Assembly (NCBI GenBank): GCA_015489175.1 | Contig: WGAI01000009.1 | Coordinates: 1 to 53,038, forward strand | DNA length: 53,038 nucleotides | Source of the DNA: Caldifarciminota bacterium | GTDB lineage: Bacteria; Hydrothermota; Hydrothermia; B15-G9 | Reading direction: 5' to 3' | Shown here: piece after piece, positions 33,503 to 43,152 of the stretch | How positions within the stretch are numbered: position 1 is the first letter of the stretch | Layout of the letters: every line of letters begins with the position of its first letter | Made by a program: the position numbers and the translations under genes | The notes under the pieces: model-generated | Told to the model about the DNA's origin: nothing | The model's input: only the letters and a program-made list of their open reading frames with translations | Databases searched by the model: none

Positions 33503-34249
33503 TTAAGCCAAATTCAAAATATGCTTCAAAATAGGAATTTGTTCCAGCTGTTTGTCGGTCAATTTATCCCTATAAATACCAGACGGTTTTGGCAGCGTCG
33601 TGTCTGTTTCTATTATCTCGTCGGGCGTAACGATTAGGTCAACGGGTATGTCATGAGGCTCCCACGGGAAATCCTGCTCCAGTATCTGAATAGGGTGCAC
33701 CGTGGTCAGCACAGGCGTATCTTCGCCGATAAGCCCATAGTGGCGCGCTATGGCGAATTCGAGGTCTGAGTAGCCACCTCCTTTGCCGATGCGCTGCCCC
33801 TTTCGATTTACTGCAACTGAACCGGCTATTACAAGATCAACCTTTTTCATTTCCCATGGCCCGACTGTTTCACCGTAAGCAAATGCTCCCTTTATTGTTG
33901 CCGCCTTCGAAAACAGATATTCAGGGATGGCATAAGGATCGAGTTTTACGAAACATTTGAGTGACCTAAGTCTTGGAACGGCCATATATATTACCTTTCC
34001 CCGTCTCAATGCCAGATACCTTAGCCTCTTTTGTGGCGAATCCGGATTCGCTTTAATCACTCTCGCCTCCCTGAAGACATCCGTGTCGGCGGCGAGCTCA
34101 GCGGCATTTTCGGCTCCCACGAAGTTGGGGATTCTGCCCCATGCGCCTGGGAACCTATCAACCCCCGCCTGCTGTAAGTTTTTCCATACCCGCTCTCTAA
34201 TTTGCTGCTTCTCAGGATGAGGTTTATGCCCAAAATCGGTGTAGCTCAT
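33503..34249 (-). CDS. 5-formyltetrahydrofolate cyclo-ligase-like protein (MTHFS family)
   Basis: 248 aa. N-terminal KQQIRERVWKNL and a later VAVNRKGQRIGKGGGYSDLEFA, the ATP-binding GKGGGYxD motif of 5-FCL-type enzymes, followed by VHPIQIL. The family ATP-dependently converts 5-formyl-THF to methenyl-THF. Sequence is longer than canonical FCL and resembles the MTHFSD branch, so substrate is not certain. First gene of the minus-strand run down to lolD. Divergent from the nucleoside kinase gene. Confidence 0.8.
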   Translation of the reverse strand: MSYTDFGHKPHPEKQQIRERVWKNLQQAGVDRFPGAWGRIPNFVGAENAAELAADTDVFREARVIKANPDSPQKRLRYLALRRGKVIYMAVPRLRSLKCFVKLDPYAIPEYLFSKAATIKGAFAYGETVGPWEMKKVDLVIAGSVAVNRKGQRIGKGGGYSDLEFAIARHYGLIGEDTPVLTTVHPIQILEQDFPWEPHDIPVDLIVTPDEIIETDTTLPKPSGIYRDKLTDKQLEQIPILKHILNLA

Positions 34250-34393
34250 TAGAACTTAATGATATGGCACTGGTAATCGGGTATCAAATTGCCGTGAGAA
34301 TTTGCAGAGGGTGGGGTCGGCAACTTCAACATTACGGAGACCATCTGCCTCTTAACCTTACACAAAAATTCTGGATTCTGAGATGCTTGTCTG

Positions 34394-34399
34394 TATAAT
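34394..34399 (+). promoter_or_regulatory. -10 box of the nucleoside kinase gene
   Basis: TATAAT 34 nt before the ATG at 34434; a weak TGGATT lies 16 bp upstream as a possible -35. GGAGGTG precedes the start. Confidence 0.5.
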
Positions 34400-34433
34400 C
34401 GATAACTTCCCAAAAACATGGAGGTGAAAAATC

Positions 34434-36113
34434 ATGACAACAACGGATAAATTCGTCATTAAGGTCGAAAACGGTGGGGATTTTGAGTATCATGCTCCGA
34501 TTTCTCTTATAGATTTCATCAAAGAGCATCCTGAGACCGTGGACAGATACGAACACCCTGTTATCGCCGCACATGTGGATAACAAGCTGGTCAGTCTTCA
34601 TTACAGGATAGTCAGGGATGTAAATGTCAGGTTCATTGATCTGTCTCATCAGGATGGCCAGCGTGTTTATGAGCGCAGCGTGGCTTTCATCATGACATAC
34701 GCAGCGCATCAGGTATTGCCGGAGGTTAGAATCAATGTGCTGCACTCATACCGGAACGGCATATACTGCGAGGCAGCGCGCGAAGAGCCTTTAACAAGGG
34801 AAGAAATAGCCAAGATAAAGGAGAAGATGATCGAAATCATCGAGCAGGACCTCCCGATTTTGCCTGAGGCGATAGACGAGGAAACAGGCATCAAGTTGTT
34901 CCAACGCATGGAAGACAGAACCGATGTCATAAGGCTGTTCAAGTATATGCCTGAGCACCAGAGAATTTTCATTTATCACATAGGCGATTATATCGATTAC
35001 GCTTACATCCCGCTTGCACACAGAACCGGCGTTCTGGATAGGTTCGACCTTGTTCCTTACGGGGACGGCATGGTGATTTTGCTGCCTGAAAGGTTGGATG
35101 TATCAAAGGTGGCTAAGCTTGAGGAACAACCCAAACTGTTCGCCACATTCAAGGAATCGGCAAGATGGGCGCGCGTGCTCGGAGTTAAGGATGTCGGCTC
35201 TCTAAATCAGGTTATAGCATCGGGTCATGTATCGGATTTTGTGAAGATATCGGAGGCATTTCACGAAAAAAAGGTTGCCCAGATCGCCGATGAGATAACA
35301 TCGAAGGACAGACGCGTCAAAATAGTCCTGATAGCAGGGCCTTCTTCGTCTGGAAAAACGACTTTTTCCAAGAGGCTGGCCATCCAGTTAAGAGTTAACG
35401 AAAGAAGCCCCATAACCATTTCACTGGACGATTATTTCGTTGATAGGGAGAGGACACCTATAGGAGAAGATGGCAAGCCGGATTTCGATTCGATTGATGC
35501 TATCGATGTCGCACTTTTTAACGAAAACATCGAAGACCTTCTAAAAGGCAAGGAGGTCGAAATACCCAAGTTTAACTTCAAGGCCGGCAAACGCATGCCC
35601 GGCAGGAAACTGAGAATGAAGCCAGATGATATCCTCATAGTCGAGGGAATACACGGGATAAACCCAAGGCTTGTATCTTCGATTCCTGTTGAGCACACCT
35701 ACCGAATTTATGTGAGTGCACTTACCCAGATCAGTATTGATGGGCATAACAGAATCTCGACATCTGACACGAGGTTGATTCGCAGGCTCGTGCGGGACAA
35801 GTTCTTCCGTGGCCATTCCGCACTGACCACGCTCAGCATGTGGCCAAATGTCCGCAGAGGCGAGGAGAAACACATATTTCCATATCAGGAGAACGCAGAC
35901 ATCATGTTCAACTCGGCGCTTCTTTACGAGCTGGCGGTGTTGAAACTTTATGTCGAGCCAATGTTGGAGGAAGTCAGTCCTGATGTGCCAGAATATGCCG
36001 ATGCTGTGCGCCTGATATGGTTGCTTTCCCACATCCTTAGTATGCTGCCCAACGAGGTGCCCCCCACCTCTATTCTAAGAGAATTTATTGGAGGTAGCAG
36101 CTTCAAGTATTGA
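34434..36113 (+). CDS. Nucleoside (uridine-like) kinase with N-terminal TGS/threonyl-tRNA-synthetase-like domain
   Basis: 559 aa. Residues about 1-65 are TGS-like; 65-200 resemble the second additional domain of ThrRS (YERSVAFIMTYAAHQVLPE) but with no tRNA synthetase catalytic core. The kinase domain starts near 295 with Walker A IAGPSSSGKTTFSKRLA, then SLDDYFVDRERTP and VEGIHGINPRL as in uridine/phosphoribulokinase-type enzymes. The fused type is common in Bacteroidetes and Clostridia. Substrate nucleoside not proven. Shine-Dalgarno GGAGG. Confidence 0.88.
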   Translation: MTTTDKFVIKVENGGDFEYHAPISLIDFIKEHPETVDRYEHPVIAAHVDNKLVSLHYRIVRDVNVRFIDLSHQDGQRVYERSVAFIMTYAAHQVLPEVRINVLHSYRNGIYCEAAREEPLTREEIAKIKEKMIEIIEQDLPILPEAIDEETGIKLFQRMEDRTDVIRLFKYMPEHQRIFIYHIGDYIDYAYIPLAHRTGVLDRFDLVPYGDGMVILLPERLDVSKVAKLEEQPKLFATFKESARWARVLGVKDVGSLNQVIASGHVSDFVKISEAFHEKKVAQIADEITSKDRRVKIVLIAGPSSSGKTTFSKRLAIQLRVNERSPITISLDDYFVDRERTPIGEDGKPDFDSIDAIDVALFNENIEDLLKGKEVEIPKFNFKAGKRMPGRKLRMKPDDILIVEGIHGINPRLVSSIPVEHTYRIYVSALTQISIDGHNRISTSDTRLIRRLVRDKFFRGHSALTTLSMWPNVRRGEEKHIFPYQENADIMFNSALLYELAVLKLYVEPMLEEVSPDVPEYADAVRLIWLLSHILSMLPNEVPPTSILREFIGGSSFKY

Positions 36114-36480
36114 TGAGGGAGAGTGAAGAGATTGAGGAAATGGGGGGATATATTATTCCTCTCAGAAATGTAGGAAGATAAATTCTCCTCCACTAATAGA
36201 CGGTTTTGAGCGAGTGAACTGCGGAAGGAGCATTGAAGAGAAAAATATCGCAAAGCAACCTGTTATAAGCTGTGTAGATGCAAAATCTGGTTTATGGGGA
36301 TGTAACACATTATTTCCCATAAATGTCTATCCGAAATTTAGATGTGAAGCGGCCATCTCTTAATCCATGGTCCCCTGATAGAAGGTGTGCGTTTAGCTTC
36401 CGTCAGCGAATGCGTCGCTTGAAACATCCGCCAAATCGGATTTAAACTCTAAGTCTCAAAACACATATAAGGAGGCCAAA
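36114..36480. other. Gene-free region upstream of gcvT
   Basis: 367 bp with no credible long gene. It holds an 8-bp inverted repeat at 36291-36323, a TATAAG at 36264-36269, and a 14-codon frame at 36278-36322 (MQNLVYGDVTHYFP). Near the end AAGGAGG lies before gcvT. Glycine-riboswitch hallmarks are not convincing. Confidence 0.5.
36291..36323 (+). other. Hairpin in the gcvT upstream region
   Basis: TTTATGGG (36291-36298) pairs with CCCATAAA (36316-36323), extendable by a G-T and an A-T pair, with a 13-nt loop containing TGT and ACA. No T-tract follows. Possibly part of a structured leader. Confidence 0.4.
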
Positions 36481-37575
36481 ATGCTTAAAAGGACGCTACT
36501 TTACGACGCACATGTAAAACTCGGAGCGAAGATGGTAGAGTTTGGCGGCTTCGAGATGCCGGTTCAATACACATCCATCCTTGAGGAGCACAGATGGGTT
36601 CGCTCAAAAGCCGGCCTTTTCGATGTATCTCACATGGGCGAGATAGAGGTCACAGGCCCGAGAGCGCTTGAGTTTGTGAGCTACATCACGGCCAACGACC
36701 CAGCTCGGCTCGATGTCTTTCAGGTTCAATACTCGGCTTTTCTCACGGAAAAAGGCACATTCGTAGATGACATACTCGTTTACAGGCTTCCCGACAGGTT
36801 TCTGCTCGTCGTGAACGCATCGAACACCGACAAAGATTTTGAATGGGTCAAATCCCATCAGTTCAAAGATGGCGTGGAGGTGAAAAACCTCAGCAGTGAT
36901 TACGGAGAGCTCGCACTTCAGGGGCCTGTTGCAGAGAAGGTTTTGCAGAGGATCACGGACATCGACCTCTCGAAGATGGGCTATTACTGGGCTGGCTTCG
37001 GGAAAGTGCTCGGCAAGGATGCCCTGATTTCGAGGACAGGTTACACCGGCGAGGACGGTTTCGAAATCTATCTGCCTCCATCCGAGGTCGAGGAGGTTTT
37101 CTGGAAATTGCTGGACATGGAGGAGGTTAAGCCTGCGGGACTTGGTGCAAGGGACACGCTCAGGCTTGAGATGGGGTATTGCCTTTACGGAAACGATATC
37201 GATGAGACCACAAATGCGCTTGAGGCTGGTCTGAAATGGATAGTCGGGTTCCACAAGCCCGATTTTATCGGCAAAAAAGCGCTGCTCGAGATCAAAGAGA
37301 AGGGCATCACGCGCAAAAGAGTTGGTTTCGAGACGGAGCGCAGGGGCGCTGTGCCGAGACATGGGCAGAAAATTCTTGATGCAGATGGAAACGAGATCGG
37401 ACATGTGACAAGCGGCACATTTTCGCCTTCACTCCGCAAGGGGATTGGCATGGGATATGTCAAAAAGGAATTCGCCCGTCGTGGAACAGAGATAAACATT
37501 GAGATCAGAAACCGTGCTGAAAAGGCCGTTATCGTCAGGATGCCGTTTTACAAAGAAGGAACGGTCAAGAAATAA
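36481..37575 (+). CDS. gcvT: Glycine cleavage system T protein (aminomethyltransferase)
   Basis: 364 aa, normal length. N-terminal FGGFEMPVQY and GLFDVSHMGE, mid-protein SRTGYTGEDGFEIY and ARDTLRLEMGYCLYGNDID, and C-terminal OB-like GHVTSGTFSPSLRKGIGMGYV. Transfers the methylene of glycine to tetrahydrofolate, releasing ammonia. AAGGAGG Shine-Dalgarno. gcvH and gcvP are not in the window. 15 bp before the cysteine desulfurase. Confidence 0.95.
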   Translation: MLKRTLLYDAHVKLGAKMVEFGGFEMPVQYTSILEEHRWVRSKAGLFDVSHMGEIEVTGPRALEFVSYITANDPARLDVFQVQYSAFLTEKGTFVDDILVYRLPDRFLLVVNASNTDKDFEWVKSHQFKDGVEVKNLSSDYGELALQGPVAEKVLQRITDIDLSKMGYYWAGFGKVLGKDALISRTGYTGEDGFEIYLPPSEVEEVFWKLLDMEEVKPAGLGARDTLRLEMGYCLYGNDIDETTNALEAGLKWIVGFHKPDFIGKKALLEIKEKGITRKRVGFETERRGAVPRHGQKILDADGNEIGHVTSGTFSPSLRKGIGMGYVKKEFARRGTEINIEIRNRAEKAVIVRMPFYKEGTVKK

Positions 37576-37590
37576 TCAGGAGGAATTAAA

Positions 37591-38733
37591 ATGAAAAAGG
37601 TTTATCTGGACTACAACGCCACCACGCCGACCGACAGGCGGGTGCTTGAGATAATGCTGCCGTATTTTTCGGAGAAATTTGGAAACCCGTCGAGTGTGCA
37701 TGCGTTCGGTCGCGAGACGAGGGAAGCGGTCGAAAACGCCAGAAAGGTTGTCGCACAGTGCCTCAACGCAGACCCGGAGGAGATCTTCTTCACATCGGGC
37801 GGCACGGAATCCGATAACTTCGCCATCCGTGGTGTCGCCTATCGCCTTAAAGACAAGGGAAAACACATAATCACCTCGCCCATCGAGCACAGCGCTGTCT
37901 TGAAGACCGTCTATGACCTCGCTGATTTCGGGTTTGAGTTCACCGTGTTGCCAGTTGACCAGTATGGCCTGGTTGATCCCGACGAGTTCAGGAAAGCCAT
38001 CAGGCGGGACACCATAGTTGCGTCGATAATGTTCGCCAACAACGAGATAGGCACAATTCAGCCGATCAAGGAGCTGGCGGAAATAGCCCACGAACACGGC
38101 GTTGTGTTCCACACGGATGCAGTTCAGGGCGGCGGCAAGGCAAAATTGGATGTGCAGGAGTTAGGTATCGATCTGCTATCACTTTCAGGACATAAATTTT
38201 ATGCGCCAAAAGGCGTCGGTATCCTGTATATCAAAAAGGGCACTCCGATCAACAAAATTCAAACGGGCGGAAGCCATGAGAGGAACATGAGGGCAGGCAC
38301 CGAGAATGTGCCCGGAATCGTCGGGATTGGCGAGGCCTGCCGTCTGATAATGGAAGAGCTCGATGAACAGAATGTGCGCATCAAAAACCTGAGGGATAAG
38401 CTTCAGGAGGCAATCCTTTCTAACGAGGCGTTGAAAGCAAAGTTGAACGGTCACCCGACGAAGCGTGTTGTCAACACGCTCAATGTGCTCTTTGAGGGGA
38501 TAGATGCCGGTGATGCGGTGCTTGAATTTGACAAGAAAGGCATTGGCGTGTCGGCGGCATCAGCCTGCAAAGCGGGCAGCAGGACACCTTCACATGTGCT
38601 GATGGCGATAGGCAGGACGCCTGAGGAGGCATACAGCTCAATCAGGTTCTCTCTTGGCAAATACACCACAGAGGACGAGATCGACTATGTGATTTCCGTG
38701 ATAGAAGATGTGATCTCGGCCTCAAGGAAGTAA
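37591..38733 (+). CDS. Cysteine desulfurase (NifS/IscS family)
   Basis: 380 aa PLP enzyme that supplies sulfane sulfur for Fe-S clusters and thiolation. N-terminal YLDYNATTPTD, His-containing SPIEHSAVLKT, NNEIGTIQP, PLP Lys202 in LSLSGHKFYAPKG and the active-loop Cys326 in SAASACKAGSRTPSHVL. Group I type. AGGAGG upstream. No iscU/nifU gene follows; the next gene faces it (cas1). The hydrogenase and [4Fe-4S] proteins in the window are likely clients. Confidence 0.93.
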   Translation: MKKVYLDYNATTPTDRRVLEIMLPYFSEKFGNPSSVHAFGRETREAVENARKVVAQCLNADPEEIFFTSGGTESDNFAIRGVAYRLKDKGKHIITSPIEHSAVLKTVYDLADFGFEFTVLPVDQYGLVDPDEFRKAIRRDTIVASIMFANNEIGTIQPIKELAEIAHEHGVVFHTDAVQGGGKAKLDVQELGIDLLSLSGHKFYAPKGVGILYIKKGTPINKIQTGGSHERNMRAGTENVPGIVGIGEACRLIMEELDEQNVRIKNLRDKLQEAILSNEALKAKLNGHPTKRVVNTLNVLFEGIDAGDAVLEFDKKGIGVSAASACKAGSRTPSHVLMAIGRTPEEAYSSIRFSLGKYTTEDEIDYVISVIEDVISASRK

Positions 38734-38745
38734 CATAGCACATGA

Positions 38746-38771
38746 GGCGGGGGCTTAAAACTGCCCTCGCC
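38746..38771. terminator. Hairpin between convergent nifS-like and cas1 genes
   Basis: GGCGGGGGC (38746-38754) with GCCCTCGCC (38763-38771), 9 bp with one G-T pair and an 8-nt A/T-rich loop. No T-run follows on either strand; 3'-end structure or weak terminator. Confidence 0.5.
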
Positions 38772-38772
38772 C

Positions 38773-39768
38773 TCACCATCTCGCAACAAACGGCTTGTAT
38801 TCGACCCCTTCTATCAGGTGGCGCTGAAGTTTATACAGCTCAAGGCGGATTAGTCGCCGATAGCTGACATTCCGCCGTAACCCTCTGTGTCTTATCGTAG
38901 ATTGGAGCTTTTTCTCCCACTCCTCGATGAATAACTTCCTGCCATTGTCCGTGAGATAAATCCCGCCCAAGTCTTCCCTGAAATGTGATTTTTTGATGAC
39001 TTTGCGGTTCAGCAACGAGAAGATCGTCCGATCCACAAGTATTGGCTTAAATATCTCGGCCACATCGAGGTTCAGAGTAAATCTCCTGAAATTCGTGGCA
39101 TGCAGATAGCCTATTCTTGGGTCGAGATGGGTTTTGTAAATCTCGGATAGCACAGTCACATAACACACGCTGTTGCCGAAGCTTACAAGGGCGTTAAGCC
39201 GATTGCGAGGTGGCCTGCGCGTGCGCCTTTCAAATCCGAAATCCGGGTCGCCGATGATCCTGTCAAATCCGTTGTAATACACTTCCCTGAGATTCCCCTC
39301 CAGAGCCATCAGCTCGTTGATGTCCTCAATATCGTCAACCTCATCAAGCCTTCCTGTCAGATGGGAGATTATGTCGGCAAGATCAACATCCCTGTTGTGA
39401 TAATATGACAGCACCTTGAGCATGTTTCTGACGGCACCTTTCACGAAAAGTCTGGCAAGGGTAAGCCGTTTTTCATTGTCTATGTAGTGCTCGGCCTGCT
39501 TCAGAATCACCATGCCTGAGTTGTAATGCTCTCGTGGATAAAAACTTCCGATGTAATAGCCTCGATGGTTGAAAAAGTGCAGGATGATCTCTTTCTGCGA
39601 AAGATACTCCAACACCCGTTTGTTAACGGTAATCTCTCCAAACAGGTATATTTCCGATGTTGTTTCGACGGGGATGTATTTGGAATTTTTACCTTCACGC
39701 TCAAGGTAAAGCGTATTCTGCTTCCTTCTTAGAGTTCCGTCTGAAAAAACATAGCGTGCTCTTTTCAT
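38773..39768 (-). CDS. cas1: CRISPR-associated endonuclease Cas1 (type I-B-like), isolated
   Basis: 331 aa, full length. N-terminal MKRARYVFSDGTLRRK and HFFNHRGYYIGSFYPRE as in type I-B/HMARI Cas1. Catalytic residues are intact: Glu157 (LMALEGNLRE), His223 (YLHATNFRRF) and Glu238 (LDVAEIFKP). Family function is spacer integration with Cas2. No cas2, other cas gene or repeat array is visible on either side; neighbours are a convergent cysteine desulfurase and a ClpB-like gene whose terminator lies 17 bp upstream. A TAAAAT at 39783-39778 lies 9 nt before the ATG, with no Shine-Dalgarno. Confidence 0.92.
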   Translation of the reverse strand: MKRARYVFSDGTLRRKQNTLYLEREGKNSKYIPVETTSEIYLFGEITVNKRVLEYLSQKEIILHFFNHRGYYIGSFYPREHYNSGMVILKQAEHYIDNEKRLTLARLFVKGAVRNMLKVLSYYHNRDVDLADIISHLTGRLDEVDDIEDINELMALEGNLREVYYNGFDRIIGDPDFGFERRTRRPPRNRLNALVSFGNSVCYVTVLSEIYKTHLDPRIGYLHATNFRRFTLNLDVAEIFKPILVDRTIFSLLNRKVIKKSHFREDLGGIYLTDNGRKLFIEEWEKKLQSTIRHRGLRRNVSYRRLIRLELYKLQRHLIEGVEYKPFVARW

Positions 39769-39777
39769 AGCTATGCA

Positions 39778-39783
39778 ATTTTA
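39778..39783 (-). promoter_or_regulatory. Candidate -10 box of cas1
   Basis: TAAAAT on the minus strand 9 nt before the cas1 ATG, right after the T-run of the upstream terminator; no Shine-Dalgarno between, so leaderless or read-through initiated. Confidence 0.35.
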
Positions 39784-39784
39784 A

Positions 39785-39814
39785 AGAAAAAGGGGCCCGA
39801 TTTCTCAGGCCCCT
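39785..39814 (-). terminator. Rho-independent terminator of the clpB-like gene
   Basis: On the minus strand AGGGGCC, a 10-nt loop, GGCCCCT and then TTTTTCTTT. It starts 29 bp after the clp stop and ends just before cas1. Confidence 0.88.
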
Positions 39815-39843
39815 ACTCATAAGCGTCCGCAAGACTGAAGCGT

Positions 39844-42800
39844 TTAATTGCCTTTCTTCACCTCGAACTTGTAGTTGCCGTCCTCGGCATCGATGACGAT
39901 AGTGTCGCCCTCTTTGACCTCGCCCTTGAGAATTAGCTCTGAGAGTTTGGTCTCTATCGATTTCTGGATAGCTCTGCGCATCGGTCTGGCTCCGTAAAGT
40001 GGATCAAATCCTTCGCTCATCAAGAGCTCCTTTGCTCGCTCCGTAAGTTCGATTTTGATGCCCTGCTCAGCGAGACGCGCGTTTAGACGATTGATCAGGA
40101 GGTCGATGATTTTGAAGACATGCTCGCGCTTAAGCGGGTGGAACACAACGATTTCATCTATCCTGTTCAGGAACTCAGGTCTGAAGTAGGACTTGACCTC
40201 GTCGATAACCTTCTGCCTTGCCTCTTCAAATCTCCTGTCGAATTCCTCTTCGAGGCGTTTCTCCTCCTCTTCGAGTTTTTCGAGCTCTGCCTTGCGCTGC
40301 TCTTCAGGCAGGCTTTCAATCTCACGGCGACGGCGAGCGAGCTCATCAAATCTCGGTTTGAACTCGTCCATCAGGCTCGTCAGGTATCTGCTTCCGAGGT
40401 TGGAAGTCATTATGATAACGGTGTTTCTGAATGACACCGTGCGGCCTTTGGAATCAGTCAGACGGCCATCATCGAGTATCTGGAGCAGGATGTTGAACAC
40501 ATCTGGATGAGCCTTCTCGATCTCGTCGAACAGGATGACGGAGTAAGGTTTACGGCGCACTTTCTCGGTCAGCTGACCGCCCTCTTCGTGCCCCACATAG
40601 CCCGGAGGAGCGCCGATGAGCTTGGCCACAGAGTGCTTTTCCATGAACTCGGACATGTCTAACCGGATCACGGCATCCTCGTCGTTGAACAGGAACTCCG
40701 CAAGCGCTTTGGCCAGCTCAGTTTTACCCACACCAGTAGGCCCGAGGAACAGGAATGAACCGAGCGGTCTTCTCGGGTCTGACACACCTGCGCGCGCCCT
40801 CCGTATGGCCTCGGAGACAGCTTTAACAGCATGCTCCTGTCCGACAATGCGTTTGTGAAGGGCATCTTCCATCTCGAGAAGCTTCTTTCTCTCCTCCTCC
40901 ATCATCTTGGATACCGGAATGCCAGTCCATTCGGCCACAACCTCAGCCACATCCTCGGCAGTAACAACAAGGTCTCCGCGCTGAATTTTCTCCTCTTTCT
41001 CCTTCTTGCGAAGTTTCTTGATCTCAACTTCAAGTCTGGCCTTTTCGGTCTTGAGCTGAGCCTCCTTGTCAAAGTCCTCAGCCTCCTCGGCCTTCTTGAT
41101 TTCCGCCTCAAGCTCTTTGATCCTCTCCTCAATCTGGCGGATTTTGTCCTCTATGCTCGCAGGACCGGATTTGAGCTTCTCGTCTATCATCTTCTTGATC
41201 TTCTCACGCTCAGCCTTCAGCTCTTCTATGCGTTTCTCGTCCTTGTCGGCCTCCGCGCGCTTGATCTCCTCATCAATTCTGGCAAGCTTCTCCTTGAGCG
41301 ATGTCACTTCAGGTGACTCATAAGCTGCCTTGAGTTTCTTCCTCGCAGCCGCCTGATCCAGTGCGTCAATAGCTTTATCAGGCAATTTCCTGTCCTGGAC
41401 ATACCTGTGGGTGAATTTGGCCGCTGCCTCTATCGCCTCATCCGAAATCTTGACGCCATGATGCTGCTCATAGCGGGGCCTCAACCCTTTCAAAATCTCG
41501 ATTGTCGTCTCGACATCGGGCTCAGTGACCCACACAGGCTGGAATCTTCGCTCAAGTGCCGAATCCTTCTCGATGTATTTACGATACTCGTCAACGGTTG
41601 TTGCGCCTATCACCTGAAAATCACCTCGTGCAAGTGCGGGTTTCATCATGTTTGCGGCATCCATTGAGCCCTCAGCACGGCCTGCTCCGACAACATTGTG
41701 TATCTCGTCGATGAAGAGGATGACATCACCCGCCTTTTTGACCTCATCGAGCAGCTGTTTCAGCCTCTCCTCGAACTGGCCACGGAACTTTGTTCCAGCG
41801 ACAAGTCCGCCCATGTCAAGCTGCAGCACGCGCTTGTTCTTGAGGTTGTCGGGCACATCGCCTTTTGCTATCCTCTGTGCAAGTCCCTCAACGATTGCGG
41901 TTTTACCGACGCCAGCCTCACCGACGAGCACTGGATTGTTCTTCTGACGGCGGGACAGGATCTCGATGACCTGCATGATCTCCTTCTCGCGCCCGATTAC
42001 TGGATCAAGTTTGCCCTCGCGAGCAAGTTTCGTAAGGTCAATGGCAAATTTTTCAAGAGCCGATTTTTCCTCTTCTTTTATTTCAGAACCAATACCTTTG
42101 TGTCTCATATCCTCTTTTCCTCCTTCCGATGTAGTTGCGCCCGTTATAGCTGAAACGAGCTGATTTAGAATCTGGCCGCCAATAGCCCGTGGATGCTCCA
42201 GCATGGCATCGACGACCTCGGCCACGCCGATCTCATTTGCGGCGCGCTGCGATGCGTTGTCCAGAATCTCCTCGACGAACACCGAGGGGACCACATCACC
42301 CGGCTGTTTGCCGAGCAGTGCGCGCTCAAGCTCGACGATCACCCTGCGCGGGTCGATACCGGCATCGGCGAACCTGACCAACACGCTCCTGAGCTTGTCC
42401 TCTAAATCGATAAACTCAAGCAGGAGTTGATTTTGCTCGTTTTCGCCGATCGGATACCGAGCCAGTGTGGACTTGATATCCTCAACCAGTTTGCGCGGTG
42501 CCTGAACAACCTCCTCACGAAGCACCCAGTCAGCAGTGTGGCCTCCATAACCGAAGAATTCTCTTATGATGTCGGAGAAGAAACCCTCCTCAAAGAAGTC
42601 CTCGAAAGGATGTCTTGAGCGCGGAACCCATCTTTTGACCCGAACCTGAGCGTAGTCTCGGTTGCGCACATTTTTCACATCGTCGATGACTGTCAATTTC
42701 AGGTCGTAGAGCAGCGTGGAGAACAGATCGTCGATCAAGCCGCGCGGGTAAGAGCGTGCATACTGCGACATCCGCTGCTTGAGTGTGGACTGGTAGGACT

Positions 42801-43047
42801 TTATCGCCTGATCTATCTGATTGTAAAAATCGTTAAGCGTGCGGTTGATCTGCGTGACCGCCTGATTGGGATCGACGCCGCGGTTTTCGAGCCACCTGCG
42901 GAAAGGGTTTCCCTCTTCGGTCTCAAGGAGAGCACGAAGGAGATGGTCGGTATCGACAAACCCTTCCCCGGCGGCATATTTCGCGGCCTTAGCAAATACA
43001 TTCTCTAAAGCAGAATTAAATTTTTTGTTTTTCCAATCCTTTATCAT
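39844..43047 (-). CDS. ClpB-like AAA+ disaggregase with long N-region and charged D2 insert
   Basis: 1067 aa, about 200 longer than typical ClpB. The N-terminal region (1-310) has a first Clp-N-like half ([20 protein letters not shown]), an acidic/aromatic insert and a second helical half. D1: Walker A Gly376-Thr383, Walker B FIDE (447-448). Coiled-coil M domain about 575-690. D2: Walker A Gly769-Thr776, Walker B LFDE (841-842). After sensor TSNLGS (881-886) a charged helical insert fills about 890-945, where ClpA/C carry the ClpP-docking loop. No IGF/VGF motif, so ClpP-independent action is likely. AGGAGG upstream; a terminator follows. Confidence 0.87.
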   Translation of the reverse strand: MIKDWKNKKFNSALENVFAKAAKYAAGEGFVDTDHLLRALLETEEGNPFRRWLENRGVDPNQAVTQINRTLNDFYNQIDQAIKSYQSTLKQRMSQYARSYPRGLIDDLFSTLLYDLKLTVIDDVKNVRNRDYAQVRVKRWVPRSRHPFEDFFEEGFFSDIIREFFGYGGHTADWVLREEVVQAPRKLVEDIKSTLARYPIGENEQNQLLLEFIDLEDKLRSVLVRFADAGIDPRRVIVELERALLGKQPGDVVPSVFVEEILDNASQRAANEIGVAEVVDAMLEHPRAIGGQILNQLVSAITGATTSEGGKEDMRHKGIGSEIKEEEKSALEKFAIDLTKLAREGKLDPVIGREKEIMQVIEILSRRQKNNPVLVGEAGVGKTAIVEGLAQRIAKGDVPDNLKNKRVLQLDMGGLVAGTKFRGQFEERLKQLLDEVKKAGDVILFIDEIHNVVGAGRAEGSMDAANMMKPALARGDFQVIGATTVDEYRKYIEKDSALERRFQPVWVTEPDVETTIEILKGLRPRYEQHHGVKISDEAIEAAAKFTHRYVQDRKLPDKAIDALDQAAARKKLKAAYESPEVTSLKEKLARIDEEIKRAEADKDEKRIEELKAEREKIKKMIDEKLKSGPASIEDKIRQIEERIKELEAEIKKAEEAEDFDKEAQLKTEKARLEVEIKKLRKKEKEEKIQRGDLVVTAEDVAEVVAEWTGIPVSKMMEEERKKLLEMEDALHKRIVGQEHAVKAVSEAIRRARAGVSDPRRPLGSFLFLGPTGVGKTELAKALAEFLFNDEDAVIRLDMSEFMEKHSVAKLIGAPPGYVGHEEGGQLTEKVRRKPYSVILFDEIEKAHPDVFNILLQILDDGRLTDSKGRTVSFRNTVIIMTSNLGSRYLTSLMDEFKPRFDELARRRREIESLPEEQRKAELEKLEEEEKRLEEEFDRRFEEARQKVIDEVKSYFRPEFLNRIDEIVVFHPLKREHVFKIIDLLINRLNARLAEQGIKIELTERAKELLMSEGFDPLYGARPMRRAIQKSIETKLSELILKGEVKEGDTIVIDAEDGNYKFEVKKGN

Positions 43048-43152
43048 AGGCTACCTCCTGTTAAAGGTTTATGTTTAAATCTTCTGAAGGTATCTCCGAG
43101 AAGCAGAGACAAAAATAAATTGAAATTTCCCTTTCCGCAAGGGGTATTTTAC

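Noticed and set aside
36114-36480. Glycine riboswitch upstream of gcvT
   Set aside because: GGGAGAG and CCTCTCAG-like pieces occur near 36117-36160 but spacing is too short and the conserved aptamer core is not present in order. An Infernal search with the glycine model would decide.
38734-39843. CRISPR array or casposon-type inverted repeats beside cas1
   Set aside because: No direct repeats with spacers and no terminal inverted repeats flank the gene on either side; the nearest inverted repeats are terminator-like hairpins.
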